Shown: positions 20,201 to 27,301 of the stretch, piece after piece
Layout: each line of letters begins with the position of its first letter
Position numbering within the stretch: position 1 is the stretch's first letter
Source of the DNA: Lachnospiraceae bacterium
Lineage (GTDB): Bacteria; Bacillota; Clostridia; Lachnospirales; Lachnospiraceae
Reading direction: 5' to 3'
DNA length: 64,000 bases
NCBI GenBank assembly: GCA_015057325.1
Contig: SVEQ01000002.1
Coordinates: 264,214-328,213 of the forward strand
Made by a program: the position numbers and the translations under genes
Notes under the pieces: generated by a model
The model's input: only the letters and a program-made list of their open reading frames with translations
What the model was told of the DNA's origin: nothing
Database searches by the model: none

Positions 20201-21043
20201 TAATTGAGTTTTCTGGGTTTTTAACTCTTTTTCCTGTTTTTCAAGTTCTGCCTTGGCACTCTTAATATCCTTTTCATTATTCAACAATTCGTATCTTGCG
20301 CTGTTAATCTTACTTTCCGCCTTGGCAAACTCTTTGCTGGCAGTCTTAGCTCCGCTTTCTAACTGACTCTTTCCACTTGATATCTTATTCTTTCCGTCTT
20401 TTAATGCCTCTTCGGCATCCGCAAACTTATCATCAAGTGCCGCAACAACCGCTTTATTGACTTCTTTTACTTTGTCTTTTCTAACGATAACCTGAACAGA
20501 TTCCTCAACCGAACCCATTACAGTAACACTCGCAACACCTTCAACCCCCTCAACTTCCGGTGTTACGGTATCATTTACATATTCCGAAAGTTCTACTATA
20601 TCTGTATCACTTTTATCAACTGCCGCAATCATAACAGGAAGCATATTCGGATTAAGTTTAAGTATTATCGGATTGCCTACCGACTCATCAAAATAACCCT
20701 TTATCTGATCAAGTTTTTCACGCATGTCGATGGTGGCCGCATCCATATTGGCATCAGAATTAAACTCAAGAATTACCATAGAGTAGTTTTCCGAAGAGAT
20801 AGACTGTACATTCTTAACATTGTCTATCGTTGCAACCGTCTGCTCAATAGGTCTTGTTACGCTCATTTCAACGCTTTCAGGACTGGCACCGGGATAGGTT
20901 GTCATTACAACCGCATAAGGAAGCTCTATGGACGGTAATAAATCCACAGTCATTCTCGTATAAACTACTATTCCCAAAATCAAAACAAGAATTATGCCGA
21001 CAATAATTGTATAGGCACGTTTCACACTAAACTTCGAAATCAT
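17219..21043 (-). CDS. RND efflux permease with long coiled-coil insertion
   Basis: A 1274-residue member of the AcrB/HAE family. TM1 is at about 11-30. The first porter region begins normally (VDLLPSIELPYAVV, then PGASPESVE). Helix 4 reads GMLVDNSIVVIEN, keeping the first proton-relay Asp but with Asn in the second position, as in many family members. The usual length is about 1030-1060. The excess comes from an inserted region, about residues 205-440, rich in Lys, Glu, Ala and Gln with heptad character, predicted as coiled coil. By alignment of flanking motifs it interrupts the outward docking part of the first periplasmic half. The host appears monoderm, and no membrane fusion protein or outer-membrane channel is encoded nearby. 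The substrate is unknown. Confidence 0.9.
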   Translation of the reverse strand: MISKFSVKRAYTIIVGIILVLILGIVVYTRMTVDLLPSIELPYAVVMTTYPGASPESVEMSVTRPIEQTVATIDNVKNVQSISSENYSMVILEFNSDANMDAATIDMREKLDQIKGYFDESVGNPIILKLNPNMLPVMIAAVDKSDTDIVELSEYVNDTVTPEVEGVEGVASVTVMGSVEESVQVIVRKDKVKEVNKAVVAALDDKFADAEEALKDGKNKISSGKSQLESGAKTASKEFAKAESKINSARYELLNNEKDIKSAKAELEKQEKELKTQKTQLESAINSLNQLLTSYETLSAQKQQLEMAVAANPDDVAMQAQLETVKGALATMEAKISEQKDVEGNALTFASLPAYIATLQSNLTQLKTGLSEIEKGKKKITDAESKINSGKKQLDKGYTTLKEKENETNINMASAKAEISQGESELSEKENELNDAKDAAYEGADLNTIITDELIKGVLTAQNFDYPAGYVTEDDVDYLVRVGEKFDDVESLSDFVLLDMNMDGVDPIKLSDVADVFIENNSDKLYTKVNENPGIILSIAKQNEYSTKAVADSVKDKFDEITKEDSSVSFTAMMDQGIYIDLVSSSVIKNLLLGAFLAIIILLFFLKDIRPTGIIAVSIPVSVVFAVVLMYFSNVTLNVVSLSGLALGVGMLVDNSIVVIENIYRLRSEGYAVKEAAIKGANQMVGAITASTLTTVCVFLPIVFTSGITRQLFTDMGLTIAYSLFASLVVAITFVPMVASRTFESVNEKENKLVNRISDWYASILPKVLRHKFIVLIIALGLFVGMTLIELTRGFSFFPSMDSPQMEMSITMPKEAKTLEETAEMSDKVIDTVLSIDDIKTVGAMLGGNGMSMVGLGENDDVSTVTYYIECKEDKNHTNEEIADMIEEKTKGFDCEVSVSASTMDMSALMSSGVVIQVKGKDIDKLEEIAKQVGEKVSEIDGLIDVDNGLAETTPEYRMVVDKTKAASYGLTVAQVYQEVQGKLAERTSATTLSTDEKDYPVYVKLEDSENYTIKDVEDIEISGKQGEEEKEVKVGKLADVKDADSLSSINRLNQVRYITVTGQIADGYTTTAVSNEVTKVVNNMSLPAGYSISYDGENETVMEALGQIMLMMLLAIAFMYLIMVAQFQSFKSPFIILFTLPLAFTGGFAALFVAGKDVSIIAMVGMVMLAGIIVNNGIVFVDSVNQLREEGMLIDEAIVTTGRHRLRPIVMTALTTILGLSTLAAGIGMGADMAQPMALVVIGGLIYGTILTLVVVPCIYEIFNKDKKKAENN

Positions 21044-21096
21044 AACAGTTTCCTTTCCATTTATTTTTCAATTAATATAGTAGCAAGACACACAAA

Positions 21097-21723
21097 TCAA
21101 CATATAACATATTCAGGATCTGTGCGCTTAAGTCCTGACCTTGCAGCCGTCGCTTCAGTAATTTTCTTCTCAATGTATTCAACATCATCAACAGGAACAT
21201 CTGCTGTTATGACAACATTTTCTTCATAAGAAGTATCTCGTATTCCTATTGCCTCCTGTCCAAGAATATACTGTATCTTACCAAGGTCATTGTAATTGGT
21301 TGTAATTTCCAAAGGAATTACACATCTTTTTGTTACTATCTCCGTGTCGTTAATGCATGCCTTAGCGGCCTCCGTGTAACTTCTGACAAGTCCTCCGGTT
21401 CCAAGCAAGGTTCCGCCAAAATATCTTGTCACAACAATACATACATTGTGAAGTCCGTTTCCTGTCATAACCTCAAGTATTGGTTTACCGGCAGTTCCCG
21501 AAGGTTCACCATCATCAGAAAACCTCTGTATCTGCTTATCATCGCCAACACTATATGCCGAGCAATTATGTCTTGCGTCATAATGTTTCTTTTTGATTTG
21601 AGCGATAAATGATTCCGCCTCCTCTTCGCTTTCAACATGACGCACATAACCTATAAATCTGGATTTCTTCTCAACGTACTCGCCAATTCCTTCTTCTATT
21701 ACTGTTTTATATTCATTTTCCAT
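21097..21723 (-). CDS. yigZ: YigZ/IMPACT family protein
   Basis: A 208-residue protein with the two-domain YigZ/IMPACT layout. The N-terminal part holds the conserved stretch with HNCSAYSVG, FSDDGEPSGTAGKP and VVTRYFGGTLLGTGGLVR. The smaller C-terminal domain (about 140-205) resembles EF-G domain fold proteins. The eukaryotic relative IMPACT regulates the Gcn2 kinase; the bacterial role is not settled. It is transcribed divergently from the penicillin-binding protein gene and lies 53 bases upstream of the RND pump with no terminator between them, so all three genes to ttcA may share a transcript. Confidence 0.92.
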   Translation of the reverse strand: MENEYKTVIEEGIGEYVEKKSRFIGYVRHVESEEEAESFIAQIKKKHYDARHNCSAYSVGDDKQIQRFSDDGEPSGTAGKPILEVMTGNGLHNVCIVVTRYFGGTLLGTGGLVRSYTEAAKACINDTEIVTKRCVIPLEITTNYNDLGKIQYILGQEAIGIRDTSYEENVVITADVPVDDVEYIEKKITEATAARSGLKRTDPEYVIC

Positions 21724-21844
21724 AACAATTCTCCCATAGAGTCTTTGCGACTTTCAAACTCATAAAAATAATTTTATCATAGAAATGTGTAATCGAAAAC
21801 AAATTTTGAAATACTGATTAAAGATAGCATTTTATGGTTATATT

Positions 21845-21853
21845 TGGTATAAT
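21845..21853 (+). promoter_or_regulatory. Extended -10 promoter of the PBP gene
   Basis: TGGTATAAT ends at 21853, 22 bases upstream of the ATG at 21876. The -35 region is poor, which fits an extended -10 promoter. Because it lies downstream of an in-frame ATG at 21834, that ATG cannot be the start. Confidence 0.7.
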
Positions 21854-21875
21854 AAAGGTTCTAAGGAGGCAGACC

Positions 21876-24704
21876 ATGAATTATTCAAAACGTAATACAG
21901 AAAAAAAGCAGAAAAAATTGGTATCAAAGCACTCCAAAAACAGAAACAAATTAGTTTATTACTTATATAAATGTATGATTTTTGGGTTTTTGCTTTGTGT
22001 TGTATCCGGAATTGCCGCCGGACTTGGCATGTTTCGTGCCATAATAGATAAAGCACCGGATATATCTGAAATACAGGACAGTGTACAGTTAGAAGGATTT
22101 CAGACAACCATATACGATCAGGACGGCAAAGAAATCACTACTCTTTCAACCGCCAATTCCAATCGTGTATACGTTGAATATGAGAACATCCCAGACAAAC
22201 TCATCAATGCATTTATTGCAATAGAGGATGAACGTTATTGGGAACATAACGGTGTAGATGCAAGAGGTATTCTTCGTGCATTCTTTAAAGGTGTCAAAGA
22301 CAGAAACTTCTCTCAGGGTGCTTCTACAATCACTCAGCAGCTTATTAAGAACCAGGTGTTCAATGTCGGTCTTAACGAATCAACCTTCATGGATTCCTTA
22401 AAAAGAAAGATACAGGAACAGTACCTTGCTATCGAACTTGAAAAGAAAGTAGACAAAAAAAATATATTGGAACTATATCTTAACGCAATATATTTAGGAC
22501 AAGGTTCTAACGGTGTTCAAACCGCATCGGAAACCTACTTTGGCAAAGAAGATTTGAACGAACTTACATTATCGGAATGTGCAGTCATAGCTGCTATAAC
22601 ACAAAGTCCTACAATGTACGATCCGGTTCTCTACCCGGAGAACAATCAGACCAGAAAAAATATTGTACTACAGAAGATGCTCGAACAAAATCTCATTACT
22701 CAAGCCGAGTACGACACAGCAATGTCTGATGATGTTTACTCAAGAATCTCTTTAAACAGAGACGAAAAAACAGCCACCAAAACTTATAACTCATACTATA
22801 TCGATTCAGTCATTAATGCACTGTCTAACCAGCTTGTAGAAGAACGCGGTTATTCAGAAACACAGGCTTACAACACGGTATACTCCGGTGGACTTTCAAT
22901 ATACATCAATCAGGACGAAGAAATCCAAAAGATATGTGATGAAGAAATCAATAATCCGGATAATTATCCAAAAACAACCAGTGTAGCACTTAATTACGCA
23001 TTAACACTTACAGACCCAAAAAGCGGTGATTTACACAACTATTCCAGCGGTCATCTAATCAAATACTACGCTGAAAAAACAGGCAATGCAAAATACAATC
23101 TTATATACTCAAGTGAAGAAACCGCTCGTGCGGCGGCTGATGAATTTAAACATGCAATGATTGAAAAAACAGGCTACAAAGAACTTGCAGAGAGTTTTTC
23201 AACCACGATACAGCCTCAATCTTCCTTTGTAATACTCGATCAGTCAACAGGATTTGTTAAGGCCATCTGTGGTGGCCGCGGCGAAAAGAACGGTAACCTT
23301 ACTCTCAACCGTGCTACCGATTCAAAAAGACAGCCGGGATCAACATTTAAGGTTTTGGCAGCATACGTTCCCGCTCTTGATAATGCCGGAATGACCCTTG
23401 CCACATCATTCATGGATGAGCCGTTAAGTTACAGTAACGGAACACCGGTTAATAACTGGTACGGTGGATATCGAGGTCAGAACACCATAAGAACAGCCAT
23501 CAAAGATTCGATGAACATAATTACAGTCAAATGTTTCCAGCAGGTAACACCTCAAGTTGGATATGACTATTTATGCAACATGGGTATTACCACACTTAGA
23601 AACGGTTCCGTATCAATCAACGGAATTGCCGAAAACGACATTAACGAGTCAATGTGTCTTGGAGGACTTACAGAAGGCGTAACCAACTTAGAGCTTACAG
23701 GTGCGTATGCATCAATAGCAAACATGGGCGGATATATCAAGCCTACCTTCTACTCTAAAGTACTTGACCACGATGGAAATATTTTAATTGATAACACACC
23801 AAAGAAGAAACAGGTAATGAAAGAAACCACCGCATGGCTTATCAATAACGCAATGCAAGATGTTGTCAAATCCGGAACCGGTACTGCAGCAAGATTATCC
23901 AGCGGAATGGTTGTTGCGGGCAAAACCGGAACCACATCCAGCAACTATGATTATTGGTTCTGCGGCTCAACACCTTTCTATACTGCAAGTATTTGGATGG
24001 GATACGATTCCAACACTGATTTTTCTAACAGTAATCTTCACAAGGTTATATGGCGCAAGATTATGGATAAGATAATCGAAGTAAAAGGATTAGACACATC
24101 CGCAGAGTTTCCAAAACCCGGAGATATTGTTACAGAAAAAGTATGTGCAAGTTCCGGTATGCTTCCTGTTCCTAACCAATGTAACAGCGTAATTACGGAA
24201 TACTTTGCAAAAGGAACGGTTCCAAAAGAATCCTGCGATCTCCACCAGACAGTGGTTCTTTGTGATAAAACTCATTACAAAGCTACCGAATACTGTCCTC
24301 ATACTACAGCATATCATTATACTGTAGATGATACAGGTGCAATCAAACTTAAGGATGCTGACTTTGATCCGCCTGATGGATTTATGGAGACATACTGTCA
24401 TGTACACAAAAATAAAAACAAAAAAGACAACTCTGAGGGTTCATCCGGAAAAAACTTCCATATCGACACAAGCGTTGACGGAGACGGTACAATATCAGGT
24501 CCGGTAAATGCCAAAGCAGGAGAGACAATAACTCTTACGTTTAATGCAAATCCGGGTTCTAAGATATACAGTGTAGTTGTAGATGGAGTAGTTATTGGCA
24601 ATATTTCAAGTTACACATTTGAAAACATTTCAGCTAACCACGAGATTATGGTTATCTTTGTTTCAGACGAAACCATTGATTCCGAACCGGCATCCGGAGG
24701 TTAA
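21876..24704 (+). CDS. Class A penicillin-binding protein
   Basis: A 942-residue bifunctional peptidoglycan synthase and the only + strand gene here. It has a basic N-terminus, one membrane helix (about 32-54), a GT51 glycosyltransferase domain with catalytic Glu117 (in IAIEDERYWEHNG) and the ASTITQQL motif. The transpeptidase domain has SxxK at Ser489-Lys492, SMN at 545-547 and KTGT at 683-686. After a Lys/Asn-rich linker (about 845-858), residues about 865-935 form a beta-rich repeat resembling the divergent InlB B-repeat. The start is ATG 21876 (AGGAGG six bases upstream). It polymerises and cross-links the wall at the outer membrane face. The added C-terminal domain may bind wall polymer, which is inference. 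Confidence 0.95.
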   Translation: MNYSKRNTEKKQKKLVSKHSKNRNKLVYYLYKCMIFGFLLCVVSGIAAGLGMFRAIIDKAPDISEIQDSVQLEGFQTTIYDQDGKEITTLSTANSNRVYVEYENIPDKLINAFIAIEDERYWEHNGVDARGILRAFFKGVKDRNFSQGASTITQQLIKNQVFNVGLNESTFMDSLKRKIQEQYLAIELEKKVDKKNILELYLNAIYLGQGSNGVQTASETYFGKEDLNELTLSECAVIAAITQSPTMYDPVLYPENNQTRKNIVLQKMLEQNLITQAEYDTAMSDDVYSRISLNRDEKTATKTYNSYYIDSVINALSNQLVEERGYSETQAYNTVYSGGLSIYINQDEEIQKICDEEINNPDNYPKTTSVALNYALTLTDPKSGDLHNYSSGHLIKYYAEKTGNAKYNLIYSSEETARAAADEFKHAMIEKTGYKELAESFSTTIQPQSSFVILDQSTGFVKAICGGRGEKNGNLTLNRATDSKRQPGSTFKVLAAYVPALDNAGMTLATSFMDEPLSYSNGTPVNNWYGGYRGQNTIRTAIKDSMNIITVKCFQQVTPQVGYDYLCNMGITTLRNGSVSINGIAENDINESMCLGGLTEGVTNLELTGAYASIANMGGYIKPTFYSKVLDHDGNILIDNTPKKKQVMKETTAWLINNAMQDVVKSGTGTAARLSSGMVVAGKTGTTSSNYDYWFCGSTPFYTASIWMGYDSNTDFSNSNLHKVIWRKIMDKIIEVKGLDTSAEFPKPGDIVTEKVCASSGMLPVPNQCNSVITEYFAKGTVPKESCDLHQTVVLCDKTHYKATEYCPHTTAYHYTVDDTGAIKLKDADFDPPDGFMETYCHVHKNKNKKDNSEGSSGKNFHIDTSVDGDGTISGPVNAKAGETITLTFNANPGSKIYSVVVDGVVIGNISSYTFENISANHEIMVIFVSDETIDSEPASGG

Positions 24705-24721
24705 TAACCCTATGTAGTCAT

Positions 24722-24758
24722 AGTACCGAGCCTTATATGGCTCGGTACTTTTTATTTT
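24722..24758 (+). terminator. Intrinsic terminator of the PBP gene
   Basis: A perfect 11-bp stem AGTACCGAGCC/GGCTCGGTACT with a 6-base loop, followed by TTTTATTTT. It lies between the convergent PBP and spoVAE genes. Confidence 0.9.
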
Positions 24759-25108
24759 GTCATTTTCGGTTGGAATACAATCGATGCAATATACGCAAAT
24801 ACCAAGGCTGCAGATGTTCCTACTGCTGCCATTTTAAATCCGCCTCTAAAAAGACCTATAAGTCCATCATGGTCTATAGCCTCCTTTATTCCCTTCCAAA
24901 GATTATAACCAAATCCCGTAAGCGGAACAGAGGCACCGCTCCCCGCATAATCAAGCAAAGGTTCATATAACTGCAAAGCACCAAGCACCGCACCTGTACA
25001 AACCAAAAGAACCATTATTCTTCCGGGCATAAGTTTTGTTTTTTCCATTAATATCTGCGATATCATGCAAATAGTTCCACCCACTGCAAATGCTTTAACA
25101 TATTCCAT
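24752..25108 (-). CDS. spoVAE: Stage V sporulation protein AE
   Basis: A 118-residue membrane protein with about four hydrophobic helices, matching SpoVAE in length and in the central GYNLWKGIKEAIDHDGLIGL stretch with LTGFG before it. SpoVA proteins form the channel that moves dipicolinic acid into the forespore and out again at germination, in the inner spore membrane. It starts 22 bases after the spoVAD stop, as in clostridial spoVA operons. Its presence indicates a sporulation programme in this lineage. spoVAC, the usual first gene, is not next to it. Confidence 0.92.
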   Translation of the reverse strand: MEYVKAFAVGGTICMISQILMEKTKLMPGRIMVLLVCTGAVLGALQLYEPLLDYAGSGASVPLTGFGYNLWKGIKEAIDHDGLIGLFRGGFKMAAVGTSAALVFAYIASIVFQPKMTK

Positions 25109-25130
25109 AATCCATCACCCTTTCTTAAAA

Positions 25131-26174
25131 CTAATCAACTGTCTGAACTCTTCTTTCTATAACAATACCGTGTGCAATCCCCGGAACGGATTGTCCTTCA
25201 TTAAAACTAACTGTTGAAAGAAGTGCACCCGTCGGGACAAATAGAATTCTCTCTATCTCGCCGGATTTTATATCATTAAGCAACTTACCACAAAGCGTAA
25301 CAGCCGAACATGCACATCCCGATCCACCTGCGTGAGTATCCTGCTTCTCATCGTCATATATTTCCATTCCGCAATCCATATGCACCTTTGAGATATCGAT
25401 TCCCTGATCATTTAGTAGTTTACATAATATTTCTTTTCCAACAACTCCCAAATCTCCCGTAACAATTTTATCATAGTAATCAGGACTCCTTTTAAAATCC
25501 TGAAAATGCTGATAGATCAAATCTGCAGCCGCAGGCGCCATACAAGCCCCCATATTAAGTGAATCCTTAATTCCATAATCAACAACCTTACCTGTAGTTA
25601 TTCCCGTTATCATTACATCTCCAAAATCTCTTGATAAAACTAAGGCTCCACTTCCGGTAACCGTCCACGTTGAAGACATTGGCCGCTGATTTCCGTATTC
25701 AAGAGGGAAACGAAACTGTTTTTCCGCACCACCAAAATGGCTTGAGACTGCGGCAATTACAGCATTGGCATAACCGCCGTTTATCGTCATTGCACCAAGT
25801 GCCATAGCCTCTCCCATTGTTGAGCATGCTCCATATAATCCAAATAATGGGATATTAATATCCATTACTCCAAAGGTTGTCGCAATAAGTTGTCCCAACA
25901 AATCACCTGCGAAAAGGTATCTTATATCCGTAGTCTTTAGCTTTGCCTTGTTTATTGCAAGTAAGACTGTCTCCTTAAGCATTTCACTTTCGCCTTCCTC
26001 CCATGAATCCTTACCAAATGTTGCATCCTCCGCAATTCTGTCAAAAGTATCCTTAAGCGGTCCCTCTCCTTCTTTGGGACCCACAATGCAAGCCGATGAC
26101 ATTATATATACCGGCTTTTCAAAACAAATACTTTGCTTTCCCCTTTGTATACCGTTATTAACCAACTCGCACAT
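25131..26174 (-). CDS. spoVAD: Stage V sporulation protein AD
   Basis: A 347-residue soluble thiolase-fold SpoVAD, the dipicolinic-acid-binding member of the SpoVA channel. Recognisable family stretches include ACSTMGEAMALGA, SSHFGGAEKQFRFPLEYG and HAGGSGCACSAV. I start at ATG 26174, where GGAGG lies seven bases upstream. The ORF extends upstream to 26234, but that would begin inside the terminator hairpin of the preceding gene. It is followed closely by spoVAE. The upstream neighbour is not spoVAC but a CbiE/CbiT-like gene ended by a terminator, so spoVAD should have its own forespore promoter. I could not identify a convincing sigma-G site. Confidence 0.93.
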   Translation of the reverse strand: MCELVNNGIQRGKQSICFEKPVYIMSSACIVGPKEGEGPLKDTFDRIAEDATFGKDSWEEGESEMLKETVLLAINKAKLKTTDIRYLFAGDLLGQLIATTFGVMDINIPLFGLYGACSTMGEAMALGAMTINGGYANAVIAAVSSHFGGAEKQFRFPLEYGNQRPMSSTWTVTGSGALVLSRDFGDVMITGITTGKVVDYGIKDSLNMGACMAPAAADLIYQHFQDFKRSPDYYDKIVTGDLGVVGKEILCKLLNDQGIDISKVHMDCGMEIYDDEKQDTHAGGSGCACSAVTLCGKLLNDIKSGEIERILFVPTGALLSTVSFNEGQSVPGIAHGIVIERRVQTVD

Positions 26175-26208
26175 CAAACCACCTCCATAGTTATCGTTTT
26201 GGGCATTT

Positions 26209-26240
26209 AAAAAGGTGCTACCTTGTGGTAACACCTTTTT
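26209..26240 (-). terminator. Intrinsic terminator of the CbiE/CbiT-like gene
   Basis: An about 13-bp stem of AAAAAGGTG-type arms with inner TACC/GGTA pairing and a 4-base loop, ending in TTTTT on the minus strand. It lies 49 bases past the upstream gene and just before spoVAD. Confidence 0.85.
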
Positions 26241-26288
26241 CTAATTACAGTATCTGCAAACTATATGTAATTATTCACAAAACACAAT

Positions 26289-27203
26289 CTATTCAGATGC
26301 CTGACCTGAAATCATCCAAGGCGATGGCTGAGCAACCATTATACTTCTGTTATTGCCCTTTGATACAGAAATCTGAAGTACCTCTGTCTGAGTGATGTTG
26401 TGTTTTTCAAAAATGTTCTTAATATTAACAACCATATCAAGCTCTAATGTATAAATGATAAACTGCATGTTAGGGTTAATTTTTTTAAGAACGGTAATTT
26501 CCTCCTCAAGTCTTTTTGAGGCTACAATAAATGATAATCTGGGTGTAGGAACATTGGACAGATTCTCCTCTGTAACACCGGGTATAATCTCAATATTGTG
26601 AACACCGAACTTACTTACATTATCCTGCATTGCGCGCATGTCACGCTCATCCGGTTCAACCGCAATAATAGTTCCTTCACTAGCCTCTATGGCTGCTTCT
26701 ATAGCAACGCTTTCACCCGATACTATACAAATAGTATCTCCGACATCACATGAAAGCTTATTCATGATTACCGCACGAATCTCATGTCCTACATAATTAA
26801 CCGAACCCTTTGTAAAGAACTCATTCTTAATACCGTAACGAGAAGCTTCTCTTGTATTCTCATTTATCACAAAGATTACAACAGGTTCAGTAATCTTTTT
26901 GTCCATGAATTCCTTAACCTTACAATTCTCTACTTTATTATCTGAAGAAAGACCATATCCTATCCACATATCAAGATCGCCATAATCTCCCTCCCAAAGT
27001 TCATAGAACAAATCCGGCTGACTTTCATCAGCAAAAATCATAACACGCTTATGAGTCTCTATTGTTGGAAGAACATTCTTCTTCTTTCCACATATATTGA
27101 GCATCTTAATCTTTTCAGGGCTCACGTCCATCCTCTGTGCAAAGTTCCCGACCCAATTAAGCATCTCCGCACTTGTGTAAATTTCAGTTCCACTAAAAGC
27201 CAT
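26289..27203 (-). CDS. Degenerate CbiE/CbiT-like protein
   Basis: A 304-residue protein. Residues about 50-115 follow the C-terminal half of CbiE (VMIFADESQPDL...DLDMWIGYGLSSDN), and about 120-300 follow CbiT (YGIKNEFFTKG, AVEPDERDMRAMQDNVSKFG, ISVSKGN near the end). These domains methylate precorrins in cobalamin synthesis. Two losses are visible: the N-terminal half of CbiE with its SAM site is absent, and the Gly-rich motif I of CbiT (usually D-I-G-A-G-T-G-S) reads IVSGESVA. No cobalamin genes are nearby. A promoter precedes it and a terminator follows it, so it is a stand-alone expressed gene. It is probably not a normal precorrin methyltransferase; its role is unknown. Confidence 0.65.
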   Translation of the reverse strand: MAFSGTEIYTSAEMLNWVGNFAQRMDVSPEKIKMLNICGKKKNVLPTIETHKRVMIFADESQPDLFYELWEGDYGDLDMWIGYGLSSDNKVENCKVKEFMDKKITEPVVIFVINENTREASRYGIKNEFFTKGSVNYVGHEIRAVIMNKLSCDVGDTICIVSGESVAIEAAIEASEGTIIAVEPDERDMRAMQDNVSKFGVHNIEIIPGVTEENLSNVPTPRLSFIVASKRLEEEITVLKKINPNMQFIIYTLELDMVVNIKNIFEKHNITQTEVLQISVSKGNNRSIMVAQPSPWMISGQASE

Positions 27204-27240
27204 AACAACCGCCTCCTGTCAACATAATAAGTGTATTTAT

Positions 27241-27269
27241 ATTTTACCTCAAATAGTTCGAATTTACAA
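27241..27269 (-). promoter_or_regulatory. Promoter of the CbiE/CbiT-like gene
   Basis: Minus-strand TTGTAA (27264-27269), 17-base spacer, TAAAAT (27241-27246), 38 bases before the ATG. A small palindrome TGCATA-N5-TATGCA (27274-27290) lies just upstream. Confidence 0.6.
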
Positions 27270-27301
27270 GTAATGCATATATTGTATGCACGCTATCAAA
27301 C

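Noticed and set aside
21834..21875. Upstream ATG at 21834 for the PBP
   Set aside because: It lies upstream of the extended -10 promoter, so it would not be in the transcript.
26175..26234. Longer spoVAD start at 26234
   Set aside because: It overlaps the terminator of the upstream gene; ATG 26174 has a proper GGAGG.
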